Source: Roseiarcus sp049513815
Lineage (GTDB): Bacteria > Pseudomonadota > Alphaproteobacteria > Rhizobiales > Beijerinckiaceae
Direction of reading: 5' to 3'
NCBI GenBank assembly: GCA_049513815.1
Contig: JBEKVR010000003.1
Span: forward strand, 23,575 to 87,574
DNA length: 64,000 bases
Position numbers and translations under genes: made by a program. Below, piece after piece: positions 1 to 8,961 of this stretch (position 1 is its first letter; every line of letters starts with the position of its first letter). The notes under the pieces are model-generated. The model was given only the letters and a program-made list of their open reading frames with translations, ran no database searches and was not told the origin of the DNA.

Positions 1-871
1 CGGTCGAGCCGTAACAGTCGGGCAGCACGATCAGCAGATTGCCGCCATACATGCGCGCCCAGTCGCGCAGCACTTCATAGGGCGCCTGTCGCATCGCCTC
101 GTCGTCGTCGGCGAGTGCGGCGTAGACCATCGGCAGCTCGTGGGCGTTGGTGCCGATCGCCTCGAGACCGGTGTCCATCGCGTGCTTGATGTTCGAGGTG
201 CCGATGAAATTGTCGCCGAGGCCCTCCTGCAGCGCCTCGACGCACCAGCGCTGCCACAGAAAGCCGTGGCGGCGGCGGGTGCCGAAATCGGAGATCTTCA
301 GCGGACCCTCGGCGGCGAGCACGCGCAGACGTTCGACCTTGGTCCACAGCTTGGCCTTGGCGCGGGCGTAGAGCACGTCAAGATTGAAGCGGCTCATGCC
401 GCGCATGGCGGCGCGCGCGCGCAGCTCGTTGATGATCGCCAGCGCCGGGATCTCCCACATCGTCGTGTGCGTCCACGGTCCGGCGAAGCGCAGTTCGTAT
501 TGTCCTTCTTTGCGGGTCAGCTCGTACTCGGGCAGGCGGAAGTCGGCCAGCCATTCCATGAAATCCGGCTCGAAGATCTGCTTGGTGCCGTAGAACGTGT
601 TGCCGGCGAGCCAGATCAGCTCGTTCTTGGCCAGACGCAACGATCGGGCGTGGTCGAGCTGGTCGATCAGCTCGCGCTCGTCGATGACGTCGGCGATGCG
701 AACGTGGGTGGCGCGGTTGTGGAGCTGGAAGGTGACCCGGCGGTCGCGATGCAACTTCCAGATCATCTGCTGCATCAATAGTTTATAGAAGTCCGTGTCC
801 AGCAGCGTCCGCACGATCGGGTCGATGCGGAACGTGTGGTTGTAGACACGCGTGGCGATATCCGGGATCAT
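1..871 (-). CDS. pncB: Nicotinate phosphoribosyltransferase, N-terminal 290 residues (runs off the left edge)
   Basis: Joins nicotinate to PRPP with ATP to give nicotinate mononucleotide, the entry step of Preiss-Handler NAD salvage in the cytoplasm. The reading frame from the ATG at 871 is open to base 1. It gives the family N-terminus: MIPDIATRV, then TDFYKLLMQQ (substrate-binding region), VTFQLHNR, FAGPWTHTTMWEIPAL and ISDFGTRRRHG. The C-terminal third lies outside the window. It is divergent from lutA with about 90 bases between the start codons. The family is clear; only the missing end limits the call. Confidence 0.88.
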   Translation of the reverse strand, partial: MIPDIATRVYNHTFRIDPIVRTLLDTDFYKLLMQQMIWKLHRDRRVTFQLHNRATHVRIADVIDERELIDQLDHARSLRLAKNELIWLAGNTFYGTKQIFEPDFMEWLADFRLPEYELTRKEGQYELRFAGPWTHTTMWEIPALAIINELRARAAMRGMSRFNLDVLYARAKAKLWTKVERLRVLAAEGPLKISDFGTRRRHGFLWQRWCVEALQEGLGDNFIGTSNIKHAMDTGLEAIGTNAHELPMVYAALADDDEAMRQAPYEVLRDWARMYGGNLLIVLPDCYGST

Positions 872-959
872 GCCATCCTAACATTAGGGCGCGCCGGGAC
901 CAGCGACAAGGGCGGCGCGGCAGCCCAACGCCAAGCCGCCCTGGGAGGGTGATCGAAAC

Positions 960-1751
960 GTGTCGGAAAGCCAAGCGGCAAAGACGCAGCTCCGCGTCGG
1001 CCTGTTCGTCACGTGTCTCGTCGACCTGTTTCGCCCGACCGTCGGCTTCGCCGCGGTCAAGCTGCTGGAGGACGCCGGCTGCAAAGTCGTCGTTCCGAAG
1101 CAGACCTGTTGCGGCCAGCCGGCTTTCAATTCCGGCGACCGCGCCGACGCCCAGGCGATCGCCCGCCGCACGATCGACGCGTTCGCCGACTGCGATTACG
1201 TCGTGGCGCCGAGCGGCTCCTGCGCCGGCATGCTCGCCAAACACTACCCGGACCTGTTCGCCGACGAGCCGGACATGGCGATCAAGGCCGCCGCCTTCTC
1301 GGCCAAATGCTGCGAGCTGACGAGCTTCTTGGTCGACAAGCTCGGCGTCGCCAGCGTCGCTGCGCGCTTTTCCGGCGTCGCCGCCTATCACGATTCCTGC
1401 TCGGGCCTGCGCGAGCTCGGCGTGCATGACCAGCCGCGCAAGCTGCTCGCCAGCGTCGAAGGCCTCACTCTGGTCGAACTCGACGAGGCCGACGTCTGCT
1501 GCGGCTTCGGCGGAACGTTTGCGGTCAAATACGGCGAACTGTCCGACGCGATCGTCGCGCGCAAGAGCGACAAGATCGTCGCGACCGGCGCCGACACGTT
1601 GCTCGCCGGCGATCTTGGCTGCTTGATGAACATGGCGGGCAAGTTGCAGCGCGCGGGCAAACCGGTGAAGGCGCGCCACGTCGCCGAGGTGCTGGCCGGC
1701 ATGACCGACGAGCCGGCGATCGGCGAGCCGGCCGAGGGCGAAACGAAATGA
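960..1751 (+). CDS. lutA: LutA-type lactate utilisation Fe-S protein (CCG domains)
   Basis: First subunit of the LutABC (YkgEFG) complex that oxidises L-lactate to pyruvate. The 263-residue protein has the two cysteine-rich CCG motifs of the family, TCCGQPAFNSGD near residue 50 and CCGFGGTFAVKYGE near residue 180, which hold a heterodisulfide-reductase-type Fe-S cluster. The start is GTG at 960, behind GGGAGGG at about 945. The stop overlaps the lutB start by 4 bases (ATGA), so translation is probably coupled. The C-terminal 15 residues are an acidic tail (EPAIGEPAEGE) of no known role. Confidence 0.88.
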   Translation: MSESQAAKTQLRVGLFVTCLVDLFRPTVGFAAVKLLEDAGCKVVVPKQTCCGQPAFNSGDRADAQAIARRTIDAFADCDYVVAPSGSCAGMLAKHYPDLFADEPDMAIKAAAFSAKCCELTSFLVDKLGVASVAARFSGVAAYHDSCSGLRELGVHDQPRKLLASVEGLTLVELDEADVCCGFGGTFAVKYGELSDAIVARKSDKIVATGADTLLAGDLGCLMNMAGKLQRAGKPVKARHVAEVLAGMTDEPAIGEPAEGETK

Positions 1752-3175
1752 GCGTCGCCGCCACCACGCCGCGCTTCAAGGACAACGTCCACGACGCGCT
1801 GCATGACCAGCGCCTGCAACGCGCGCTGCCGCACGCGAAGAACTTCATGAGCCGGCGCGCCGACGCCGTGGCGCGGCTGCCGGAATTCGACGCGCTTCGC
1901 GACAGCGCCCGCGCGATCAAGGACCATACGCTCGCCCATCTCGACCTTTATCTCGAAGCCTACGAGCGCAAGGTCGTGGAGGCGGGCGGCCACGTGCATT
2001 ACGCGCGCGACTCCGACGAGGCGATCGCGGTCATCCTCGGCATCTGCAAGGCGCACGGCGCCAGGGTGGTGACCAAGGGCAAGTCGATGGTCTCCGAGGA
2101 AATCGGCCTCAACGCCGCCTTGGAGCGGGAAGGCATAGCGGCGGTCGAGACCGACCTCGGCGAGTATGTCATCCAGCTGCGCGGCGAGGCGCCTTCGCAC
2201 ATCATCGCCCCGGCGATCCACGTCACCCGCGACGACATCGAGGCCGACTTCCGCCGCGTCCATCGCGATCTCGCGCCCGACCGCGACCTTTCGCGGCCCG
2301 AGCAACTGCTCAGCGAAGCGCGCGCGATCCTGCGCGACCGCTTCCTCTCCGCCGACGTCGGCCTGACCGGTGCCAATTTCCTCGTCGCCGAGACCGGGAC
2401 GTCGATCATCGTCACCAACGAGGGCAACGGCGACCTGACCCAGACCCTGCCCAAGGTCCACGTCGTCCTCGCCTCGCTCGAAAAGATCACGCCGACGCTC
2501 AACGACGTGGCGCAGATCCTGCGCGTGCTCGGCCGCTCGGCGACCGGCCAGGACATGTCGGTCTACACCACACTGTCGACCGGCCCGCGCCGCGCGAGCG
2601 ACCCCGACGGGCCGGAGGAATATCACGTCGTGCTGCTCGACAACGGCCGCTCGGCGACGCTCGGCGGTCCGTTCGCCGAGATGTTGCGCTGCATCCGCTG
2701 CGGCGCCTGCATGAACCATTGTCCAGTCTATCACGCGGTCGGCGGCCACGCTTACGGCTGGGTCTATCCCGGGCCGATGGGCGCGGTGCTGACGCCGTTG
2801 CTGATCGGCGTCGCCGAAGGCGGCCAATTGCCCAACGCGTCGACCTTCTGCGGCCGCTGCGAGGCGGTCTGTCCGATGCGCATCCCGCTGCCGAATCTGA
2901 TGCGCACGTGGCGCGAGCGCGAGTTCGAACGACGCCTGACGCCGCCGCTCGCGCGCGCCGCGCTGCGGCTGTGGGCGTTCTTCGCCAAGCGGCCGGCGCT
3001 CTATCGGCTCGCCGTCGAGCCGGCGATGCGCGGGCTCGGCCTGATCGGCCGCCGCCGCGGTCGTTTCGCCTGGCTGCCGTTCGCCGGCGGCTGGACGCGC
3101 TGGCGCGATTTCGCCGCGCCGCAGGGCGCGACCTTTCAGAGCCGCTGGCGCGCGAAGAGCGGGGCGGTCAAATGA
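1748..3175 (+). CDS. lutB: LutB-type iron-sulfur protein of the lactate oxidation complex
   Basis: Central electron-transfer subunit of LutABC, 475 residues. The N-terminal two thirds form a LUD domain. Two ferredoxin-type [4Fe-4S] motifs follow near residues 315-385: CIRCGACMNHCPVY and CGRCEAVCPMRIP. The C-terminus is basic and rich in aromatics, as is usual for the family. It overlaps lutA and lutC by ATGA junctions, which indicates one transcript. Length and motif order are typical. Confidence 0.9.
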   Translation: MSVAATTPRFKDNVHDALHDQRLQRALPHAKNFMSRRADAVARLPEFDALRDSARAIKDHTLAHLDLYLEAYERKVVEAGGHVHYARDSDEAIAVILGICKAHGARVVTKGKSMVSEEIGLNAALEREGIAAVETDLGEYVIQLRGEAPSHIIAPAIHVTRDDIEADFRRVHRDLAPDRDLSRPEQLLSEARAILRDRFLSADVGLTGANFLVAETGTSIIVTNEGNGDLTQTLPKVHVVLASLEKITPTLNDVAQILRVLGRSATGQDMSVYTTLSTGPRRASDPDGPEEYHVVLLDNGRSATLGGPFAEMLRCIRCGACMNHCPVYHAVGGHAYGWVYPGPMGAVLTPLLIGVAEGGQLPNASTFCGRCEAVCPMRIPLPNLMRTWREREFERRLTPPLARAALRLWAFFAKRPALYRLAVEPAMRGLGLIGRRRGRFAWLPFAGGWTRWRDFAAPQGATFQSRWRAKSGAVK

Positions 3176-3843
3176 GCGCACGCGACGAGATCTTCGCTTC
3201 GATCCGCCGCTCCCTCGCCGTCGGTCCGGTCGACGCGCCGCGTCGCGACACGGTCGCCGCGCGCCTCGCTCGAGCGCCGGTCGGGATCGTTCCGCGTCGC
3301 GGCCATGGCGAGGCGGCTGAACGCCTCGCGACCTTCAAGTCCGAGGCGGAGCGCGTCCAGGCGACGGTCGCCGAAGTTGCGACCGCCGCCGACGTCCCGG
3401 CCGAGATCGCGCGATATCTGCGCGAGAACAATCTGCCGGCGACGCTGCGCTTCGGCGACGACAGGCGCCTCGCGGACATGCCGTGGGCGGCGACCGCGCT
3501 CGAAATCGCGCGCGGACCTTCCGAGGGCGACGATCTCAACGCGGTCAGCGCCGCCTTCGCCGCCGTCGCCGAGACCGGCACGCTTGTCTTGGTCTCCGGC
3601 CCCGACAATCCGACGACGTTGAACTTCCTGCCCGACAATCATTTCGTCGTCGTCTTCGCCGCCGACGCCGTCGCCGACGCCGAAAGCGTCTTTGCCCGGC
3701 TGAAGGCGACTTATGGGGCCGGCGCGCTGCCGCGCACGGTCAATTTCATCACCGGCCCGTCGCGTTCAGCCGACATCGAGCAGACCCTGCTGCTCGGCGC
3801 CCACGGACCACGGCGGCTGCACATCGTTGTCGTCGCCGGCTAG
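3172..3843 (+). CDS. lutC: LutC-type LUD-domain protein
   Basis: Third subunit of the lactate oxidation complex, 223 residues. It begins MSARDEIFASIRRSL, the usual LutC N-terminus, and contains the LUD segment VAETGTLVLVSGPDNPT and the C-terminal 'NFITGPSRSADIEQ' block followed by 'GAHGPRRLHIVVV', both strongly conserved in LutC/YkgG. The start ATG overlaps the lutB stop. No lactate permease or LutR-type regulator is next to the operon. Confidence 0.9.
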   Translation: MSARDEIFASIRRSLAVGPVDAPRRDTVAARLARAPVGIVPRRGHGEAAERLATFKSEAERVQATVAEVATAADVPAEIARYLRENNLPATLRFGDDRRLADMPWAATALEIARGPSEGDDLNAVSAAFAAVAETGTLVLVSGPDNPTTLNFLPDNHFVVVFAADAVADAESVFARLKATYGAGALPRTVNFITGPSRSADIEQTLLLGAHGPRRLHIVVVAG

Positions 3844-3925
3844 TCTCGCCGCCGCAAACTGGCCTTCGTCGCGATTTAGTAACCATCCCGTAGGTAAGAA
3901 ACGGGACGTGGCGAGGTCTGTGACG

Positions 3926-5398
3926 ATGGCGTTTCGACGGCGACTGGCGGGCGGACTGACCGGGCTTGCGCTGATCTGCGCGGCGACGGCCGCGCTCGCC
4001 GAGGATGCTTCCGCCCCTGGGTCTGCCGCAGCCACTACGCTCAACCCGGCGGCGATCCCGATCCCGGCCCCCATCCCCGTTCCCGCCGGCGTCCCAGCCG
4101 CCCAGGCGCTGCCTGGCGAGGCGGCTCCGCCGCCGGCGCCCGCCGCGACGCCGTCGTCCGCGCCGATTCCGGTCGTCGCCGCGCCGGCCAAGCCGAAGAA
4201 AGTCGCGCCGCCGCCGCCGCCGCTCGAGACCGCGCTGTCGACCGATCCCGCGCCGACGCTCACGCCCGACACCGCCGCCCTGACCGCCAAGGCGGCCGAT
4301 CGCTATGCGGCGATCGACGCCGCAGGCGGCTGGCCGACCGACATCGGGCCGCTCAATTCCCACTCCAAGGGGCCGGCGGTCGCCGACCTGCGCCGCCGTC
4401 TGGCGATTGAAGGCGATCTCGATCGCGCCGCCGCCGACGGGCTGGCGGCGCTGGCGTGGGACGCCGACCTCACCGCCGCGGTCAAGCGCTTCCAGGCGCG
4501 CATGGGCCTGCGCCAGACTGGAGTCGTGGCCGGCGCGACGCTGAAGGCGCTGAACGTCCCGGCGAGCGTGCGCGCGCAGGCGCTCGCTGCGAGCGCGCGG
4601 CGCGTCGCCGACATCACTTTCCCGTTTGGCGAGCGCTATGTCGTCGTCAACTTGCCGTCGACCGCGGTCGAGGCGGTCGAGAACGGCGCGGTCGTCCACC
4701 GTTACGCGGCGATCGTCGGCGACGTCGATCATCCGTCGCCGGAGATCGCCGCCCATGTCGCGGCGATCAACCTCAATCCGACCTGGACCGTGCCGGTCTC
4801 GATCATCAAGAAAGAGATCATCCCGCGCATGCAGCGCGATCCCGGCTACCTTGCGCGCGAGAAGATCCGCATCCTTGACGCGAGCGGCGCCGAGGTCGAT
4901 CCCAAGCACATCGACTGGTCGACCCAGCGCGCCGCCAACTACACGCTGCGACAGGATTCGGGCGCCGGCAATTCGCTCGGCTCGATCCGCATCGACATGC
5001 CCAACAAGCTCGCCGTCTACATGCACGACACGCCGTCGAAGCGGCTGTTCGGCGCCGACTACCGCTTTCTGAGTCACGGCTGCGTGCGGGTGCAGGGCGT
5101 CTACGATTTGGCCGCCTGGCTGCTCGAAGGGACGAGCGGCGGGCCGGTCGGCGCCTGGGACAAGGAATCGCTGCTCGCCGAGATCAAGAACGGCGCGCGC
5201 GAGGACATCAAGCTGACGCGCTCGACGCCGGTGATCTGGGTCTATCTGACCGGCTGGGCGAGCGCCGACGGCGTCGCCAATTTCCGCAACGACGTTTATG
5301 GCCTCGACGCCGCTGCGGACGCATCGGCGAGCGTTACGCCCGCTTCGCCGTTTGACGAGGTGTTGCGCGCGGCACCCCTTGCCGCCACCGTCCAATGA
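3926..5398 (+). CDS. YcbB-like L,D-transpeptidase with peptidoglycan-binding domain
   Basis: Periplasmic enzyme that forms 3-3 cross-links or attaches proteins to peptidoglycan. The 490-residue protein has a signal peptide (about 1-27, ending in AALAED), a long Pro/Ala-rich linker (about 28-125), a peptidoglycan-binding helical segment (about 145-220, KGPAVADLRRRLAIEG) and a YkuD catalytic domain. The catalytic motif is visible as HDTPSKRLFGADYRFLSHGC followed by VRV, with the nucleophile in SHGC. The start at 3926 is chosen because the signal peptide begins there; an in-frame GTG at 3909 is less likely. The stop overlaps the next gene by ATGA. Confidence 0.85.
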   Translation: MAFRRRLAGGLTGLALICAATAALAEDASAPGSAAATTLNPAAIPIPAPIPVPAGVPAAQALPGEAAPPPAPAATPSSAPIPVVAAPAKPKKVAPPPPPLETALSTDPAPTLTPDTAALTAKAADRYAAIDAAGGWPTDIGPLNSHSKGPAVADLRRRLAIEGDLDRAAADGLAALAWDADLTAAVKRFQARMGLRQTGVVAGATLKALNVPASVRAQALAASARRVADITFPFGERYVVVNLPSTAVEAVENGAVVHRYAAIVGDVDHPSPEIAAHVAAINLNPTWTVPVSIIKKEIIPRMQRDPGYLAREKIRILDASGAEVDPKHIDWSTQRAANYTLRQDSGAGNSLGSIRIDMPNKLAVYMHDTPSKRLFGADYRFLSHGCVRVQGVYDLAAWLLEGTSGGPVGAWDKESLLAEIKNGAREDIKLTRSTPVIWVYLTGWASADGVANFRNDVYGLDAAADASASVTPASPFDEVLRAAPLAATVQ

Positions 5399-6009
5399 CA
5401 GCCGGGCGGCCGCTGCAGAACCGCGTCGATCCTTACGGCGCGCTCGTCGCCGTCGCCGCGCGCGGCGCGCTGATGGGCAATCGCGGCGGACGCTTCCATC
5501 GCCCCGACCGCACGCTCGGCCGTCGCCGCTGGGCCTCGCGGCAATGGATCTCGTGCCTATGCGCGTTCCAGGGTCGTCATCGTCGCGTCTGGGGCGACAG
5601 CTACACCGAGCTGTTCTTTCTCGATGAGCCGACAGCGCTCGCCGCCGGCCATCGGCCGTGCTTCCTCTGCCGCCGCGCCGACGCGGAGGCGTTCCGTCGC
5701 GCTTTCGCCGCCGGCGGCGGACGAAGCGCGCCGGAGATGGACGTCGTTCTCCACCGCGAGCGGCTTGCCGACCTTCCGGGCGGCGCCGTCGAACGTCCGA
5801 TCGCCGAACTACCCGACGGCGCGATGATCGAGCGGAACGGGCGCCCCTACGCTCTGCGCGGAGAGGCGTTGCTGCCATGGAGCTTCTTCGGTTATGGATC
5901 GCCGGAGCCGCGGCCCGTGGCTGAGCGCGTGCGGGCGCTGACTCCGCCGGCGATCGTCGCCGCGCTCATGGCCGGTTATCGCCCGCGCTGGGCGGAGGAT
6001 CTCGTTTGA
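5395..6009 (+). CDS. Conserved hypothetical protein with GNRGGRFH and cysteine motifs
   Basis: I do not know a function. The 204-residue soluble protein has a highly patterned N-terminal half: GALMGNRGGRFHRPDR, RRWASRQWISC, WGDSYTELFFLDE and AAGHRPCFLCRR. The cysteines (C-L-C, then CFLC) and histidines could bind a metal. I recall the same motif order in proteins of other proteobacteria, so this is a conserved family and not a chance frame. It is coupled to the transpeptidase upstream (ATGA) and to the CAP lipoprotein downstream (TTGA overlap), which suggests an envelope-related role by context only. Confidence 0.7.
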   Translation: MTAGRPLQNRVDPYGALVAVAARGALMGNRGGRFHRPDRTLGRRRWASRQWISCLCAFQGRHRRVWGDSYTELFFLDEPTALAAGHRPCFLCRRADAEAFRRAFAAGGGRSAPEMDVVLHRERLADLPGGAVERPIAELPDGAMIERNGRPYALRGEALLPWSFFGYGSPEPRPVAERVRALTPPAIVAALMAGYRPRWAEDLV

Positions 6010-6560
6010 AGGTGTCTCGTCCGTTCGCCCGCAGACGGTTCGCGCTCGTCGCGCTCGCCGCCGCTTTGTTTCTCGCCGCCTGCAGCGAGGAACCGCTGGC
6101 GCCGATCGATTCGCGCCTGGCGTGCCAACTCGACAGCGTACGGCTCGATCCCGGCGCCGCGGAATCGGCGATCAACGCCTATCGTTCGAGCCGCGGGTTG
6201 AAGCCCTTGCGCCTTGATCCGGCGCTGACCGCTATGGCGCAACGCCAGGCTAATGCGATGGTCGCCGGCAACGCGCTGTCGCACAACGTCGGCGGCCCGT
6301 TCCAGACGCGACTCGCCGCCGCCGGAATCGTCACGACGGAGGCAGGCGAGAACCTCGGCGCGGGCTACTATTCGCTGGACGAGGCGATGGCCGGTTGGCG
6401 CGGTTCGGCCGAGCACGACGCCAACCTGCGCATGGCTGGCTTCACCCGCATGGGCGTAGCAATCGCCAAGAGCCCGAGCACACATTACGGCGTCTATTGG
6501 GCGCTGGAGCTCGCCGCCGATCAGCAGCGGCTGTCGGACGCTTTGCACGCGAGTCAGTGA
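6006..6560 (+). CDS. CAP/SCP-domain lipoprotein
   Basis: A 184-residue predicted lipoprotein. A basic N-terminus and hydrophobic stretch end in the lipobox LAAC (FLAACSEE, about residues 22-29), so the mature protein should start at cysteine and be membrane-anchored. The rest is a CAP domain: YRSSRGLKPLRLDPAL, AMAQRQANAM, LSHNVGG (the conserved His), GENLGAGYYSLDEAMAGWRG and HYGVYWALELA. Bacterial CAP proteins are envelope proteins of mostly unknown activity. The start is TTG at 6006, overlapping the previous stop; GTG at 6012 is an alternative that keeps the signal. Confidence 0.8.
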   Translation: MKVSRPFARRRFALVALAAALFLAACSEEPLAPIDSRLACQLDSVRLDPGAAESAINAYRSSRGLKPLRLDPALTAMAQRQANAMVAGNALSHNVGGPFQTRLAAAGIVTTEAGENLGAGYYSLDEAMAGWRGSAEHDANLRMAGFTRMGVAIAKSPSTHYGVYWALELAADQQRLSDALHASQ

Positions 6561-6660
6561 GGCGAACGTCGCCTTGACGCGACGCCGCGCTTGCGGATTT
6601 CATGACCGCCGCGCCGCGACGGAATGAGCGGGCGCGCGGGAACGCCAAAGGGAGGACATG

Positions 6661-7035
6661 ATGATCCGCCGCTTGACGTTGGTGGCCGCGGCTGCCGTCG
6701 CCTTTTCGTCAGCGGCCTTCGCCGCCGACGTAGCAGGCGAGTGGAAGCGCGACGACGGCAAGGCTAAGGTACGCTTCGCCGCTTGCGGCGGCGCCGCCGT
6801 CTGCGGGTCGATCACCTGGTTGCGTGACGCCGACAGCCCGGCCAAAGTCGGCCAGCAAGTGTTCTTCGACATGAAGCCGAATGGCGAGGGGACGTGGGCC
6901 GGCACGGCGTTCAATCCCGACGACGGGCGTACGTACACCGGCAAGATGACGCTGGCGGCCGATCATCTGACGACCGCCGGCTGCGTCTTCGGCGGGCTCA
7001 TCTGCAAGACGGTCGAGTGGACGCGCACGCGATGA
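6661..7035 (+). CDS. DUF2147 secreted protein
   Basis: Small periplasmic protein of about 124 residues. It has a signal peptide (MIRRLTLVAAAAVAFSSAAFA) and the DUF2147 pattern: GEWKRDDGKAKVRFAACGGA, VCGSITWLRD, GTAFNPDDGRTYTGKMTL, and a final GGLICKTVEWTR. The four cysteines could form disulfides in the periplasm. Two ATGs occur in tandem; the second is chosen because GGAGG at 6651 is better spaced from it. Function unknown; homologues have been linked to envelope stress or uncharacterised outer-membrane roles. The stop overlaps the next start. Confidence 0.75.
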   Translation: MIRRLTLVAAAAVAFSSAAFAADVAGEWKRDDGKAKVRFAACGGAAVCGSITWLRDADSPAKVGQQVFFDMKPNGEGTWAGTAFNPDDGRTYTGKMTLAADHLTTAGCVFGGLICKTVEWTRTR

Positions 7036-8012
7036 CGCGCGCCGTCCTCGCCGGCTTCGGGCTCGCAGCTCTGGCGGCGTCGCCCGCGCTGGCGCTCGAC
7101 TGTCAACGCGCGTCGAGCGCGAGCGAAAAGGCGATCTGCGCCGATCCGGCGGCGCTCGCCGCCGACGGCGATCTCGGCAAGGCCTTCGCCGCGCTGCACG
7201 CCTCGCTCGACTCGAAAGCCAAGTCGCAGCTCGCCGCCGCCGAGGTCGCCTGGCTCGCGCTGAGCGACTCGAACTGCGCCGATGAGAAAGGCGCGGCGCT
7301 CGGCGCCTGCCTCGCGCGCGAGACCCGCGCGCGCATCGTCTTCCTGTCTGGCGCCCCTGACGTGGGCCCCGGCGCGCCGGGCCGCCTCGCGCCGGTCTTC
7401 CGCATGCAGAAAGGCGGCAAGGGCCGCACCGACGTCGACGTGCAATTGCTGAAATTCGTCGACGCCGCGACGCCGGCCGAGCGCGCGTTCAACGCCGCGG
7501 TCGACCATTTGACGAGCGATCTCGAAAATCCGGGCAAGGACGATCCGCTCGCCGACCAATGGTCCTACACGTGGTCGATGCGTCTCGCTTACGCGTCGTC
7601 GAAGCTGATCTCGGCCCACGCCGACGGCGACTCGTTCATGGGCGGCGCCCACCCCAATTCCTACTCCGTCAACATCAACGTCGACGTCGCGCGCGGCCGC
7701 GAGGCGACGTTTGCCGACATGCTCGACAAGCCAGCGGCGGATAAGATCTTCGCGCTGTGCCTGAAACAGGTGCGCGACGAGAAAACGGCGCGAGAAGGGT
7801 CGGCCGACGACGATTCCGACGCGGCGAAGACGCTCGCCGACAGCGTCGCCGAGGCGACCGGCAATCTCAAGGCGTGGAGCTTCGGCGCCGACGCGGCGAC
7901 AATCTCTTACGATCCGTATGCGGTCGGCGCCTATGCCGAAGGCGCATTCTCCTGCAGCGCGCCCTACGCGACGTTGCGGCCGCTGGCGCGCGCCGATTTC
8001 CCGCTGCCGTGA
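7032..8012 (+). CDS. Secreted protein with LprI N-terminal and DUF3298 (RsiV-like) domains
   Basis: A 326-residue secreted protein. A signal peptide (1-22, ending SPALAL) is followed by an LprI-type domain (LDCQRASSASEKAICADP, then CADEKGAALGACLARETR), known in some proteins as a lysozyme inhibitor. The C-terminal half has the DUF3298 pattern FMGGAHPNSYSVNINVDV, shared with RsiV, an anti-sigma factor that binds lysozyme. The pairing suggests recognition of lysozyme or peptidoglycan at the cell surface, but this is inference. It is coupled to the DUF2147 gene by ATGA and lies tail-to-tail with the cyclase gene. Confidence 0.7.
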   Translation: MTRAVLAGFGLAALAASPALALDCQRASSASEKAICADPAALAADGDLGKAFAALHASLDSKAKSQLAAAEVAWLALSDSNCADEKGAALGACLARETRARIVFLSGAPDVGPGAPGRLAPVFRMQKGGKGRTDVDVQLLKFVDAATPAERAFNAAVDHLTSDLENPGKDDPLADQWSYTWSMRLAYASSKLISAHADGDSFMGGAHPNSYSVNINVDVARGREATFADMLDKPAADKIFALCLKQVRDEKTAREGSADDDSDAAKTLADSVAEATGNLKAWSFGADAATISYDPYAVGAYAEGAFSCSAPYATLRPLARADFPLP

Positions 8013-8022
8013 GCGACGAAGG

Positions 8023-8838
8023 TCAGGCGCTGCGCAGCGTCGCGACGCGTGAACCCGGTTCGAAGCGCGCCGCCAGCCGCCTGACCAGTGGTTCGAGCGA
8101 CGGCGGAAAGCGGAACTGGTTGCGGCCGGCCGCCTTGGCCTCGTAAAGCGCGCGATCGGCGAGCCCATAAAGGCGGTCGAAGCCGTCGCCGTTCTCGCGC
8201 AACGCGACGCCGGCCGAGACCGTCACCCGCAAGGTGACGTCGCCGATGAGGATCGGCGTCGCGCGCAGACGGTCGCGGAAAGCGAGCAGGCGCTCGACCA
8301 CCTCTTCGAGCGAGGCGCGCGACGCCAGTAGCGCGAATTCCTCGCCGCCGACCCGCGCCACGAGGCCGACGCCGCCGAGTTCTTCCTGCATCATCCGGCC
8401 GACCGTGCGCAACGCGGCGTCGCCGACAAGATGGCCATAGGCGTCATTGACCGACTTGAAATGGTCGACGTCGAAGATCGCCAGCGCCAGCACTTCGGCG
8501 AGCGAGGATTCCGCGTCCTCGATCAGCGCCCGGCGGTTGGAGAGGCCAGTCAGGGAGTCGATGCGGCCCAGTTCGTCAGCCAGTTCCTTGGCGCGAAACA
8601 GCTCGAGATGGCTGTGGCCGATCGAGTAGGCGATCGGCGCCGCGACGACCATGCAGATGGCCGCGGTGATCGACCACGACAAGAAACATCGCGGCCAGTC
8701 GATGAAGAAGGCGAGCTGGTTGACGACGTCGAGGGCGAGCGCGACCGCCAGCGCGAACGCTGTGACGAGCGCCACGAAGCGCACAAGCTCACGGTCGTTG
8801 CGGATCGTCGGCCGCATGACGTCTGCCAAGAGTCTCAT
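8023..8838 (-). CDS. Membrane-bound diguanylate cyclase (GGDEF domain)
   Basis: Makes the second messenger c-di-GMP from two GTP. The 271-residue protein has two membrane helices (about 20-42 and 54-74), a short coiled linker, then a GGDEF domain: DSLTGLSNRR, IFDVDHFKSVND (metal-binding Asp), the active-site VGGEEFALL and the terminal ADRALYEAKAAGRNQF. The RxxD inhibitory site expected just before GGEEF is replaced (EELGGVG), so product inhibition is probably absent. No EAL domain. A CtrA-like box lies 61 bases before the ATG. It is downstream of the histidine kinase gene on the same strand. Confidence 0.88.
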   Translation of the reverse strand: MRLLADVMRPTIRNDRELVRFVALVTAFALAVALALDVVNQLAFFIDWPRCFLSWSITAAICMVVAAPIAYSIGHSHLELFRAKELADELGRIDSLTGLSNRRALIEDAESSLAEVLALAIFDVDHFKSVNDAYGHLVGDAALRTVGRMMQEELGGVGLVARVGGEEFALLASRASLEEVVERLLAFRDRLRATPILIGDVTLRVTVSAGVALRENGDGFDRLYGLADRALYEAKAAGRNQFRFPPSLEPLVRRLAARFEPGSRVATLRSA

Positions 8839-8898
8839 AGACGCGACTCCGCTCGGCTCTCGTACGACCGGCGCATATCTAGCGATAGCGCTTAACCG

Positions 8899-8913
8899 CT
8901 AATGGCGGTTTAA
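8899..8913 (-). promoter_or_regulatory. CtrA-like box before the diguanylate cyclase gene
   Basis: CTAA-TGGCGGT-TTAA fits the CtrA consensus TTAA-N7-TTAA at 7 of 8 positions and lies 61 bases upstream of the cyclase ATG. It overlaps an inverted repeat, AACCGC and GCGGTT, between 8894 and 8911. TTAA is rare in this GC-rich DNA. Binding is inferred, not shown. Confidence 0.45.
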
Positions 8914-8961
8914 TCGAATTGTCACAAATCGCGCCGCTTTGCGCTTGCGCTGGCGGCGTCG

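Noticed and set aside
3749..5878. A 709-residue frame opposite the L,D-transpeptidase gene
   Set aside because: Shadow frame; the plus strand has a signal peptide and SHGC active site.
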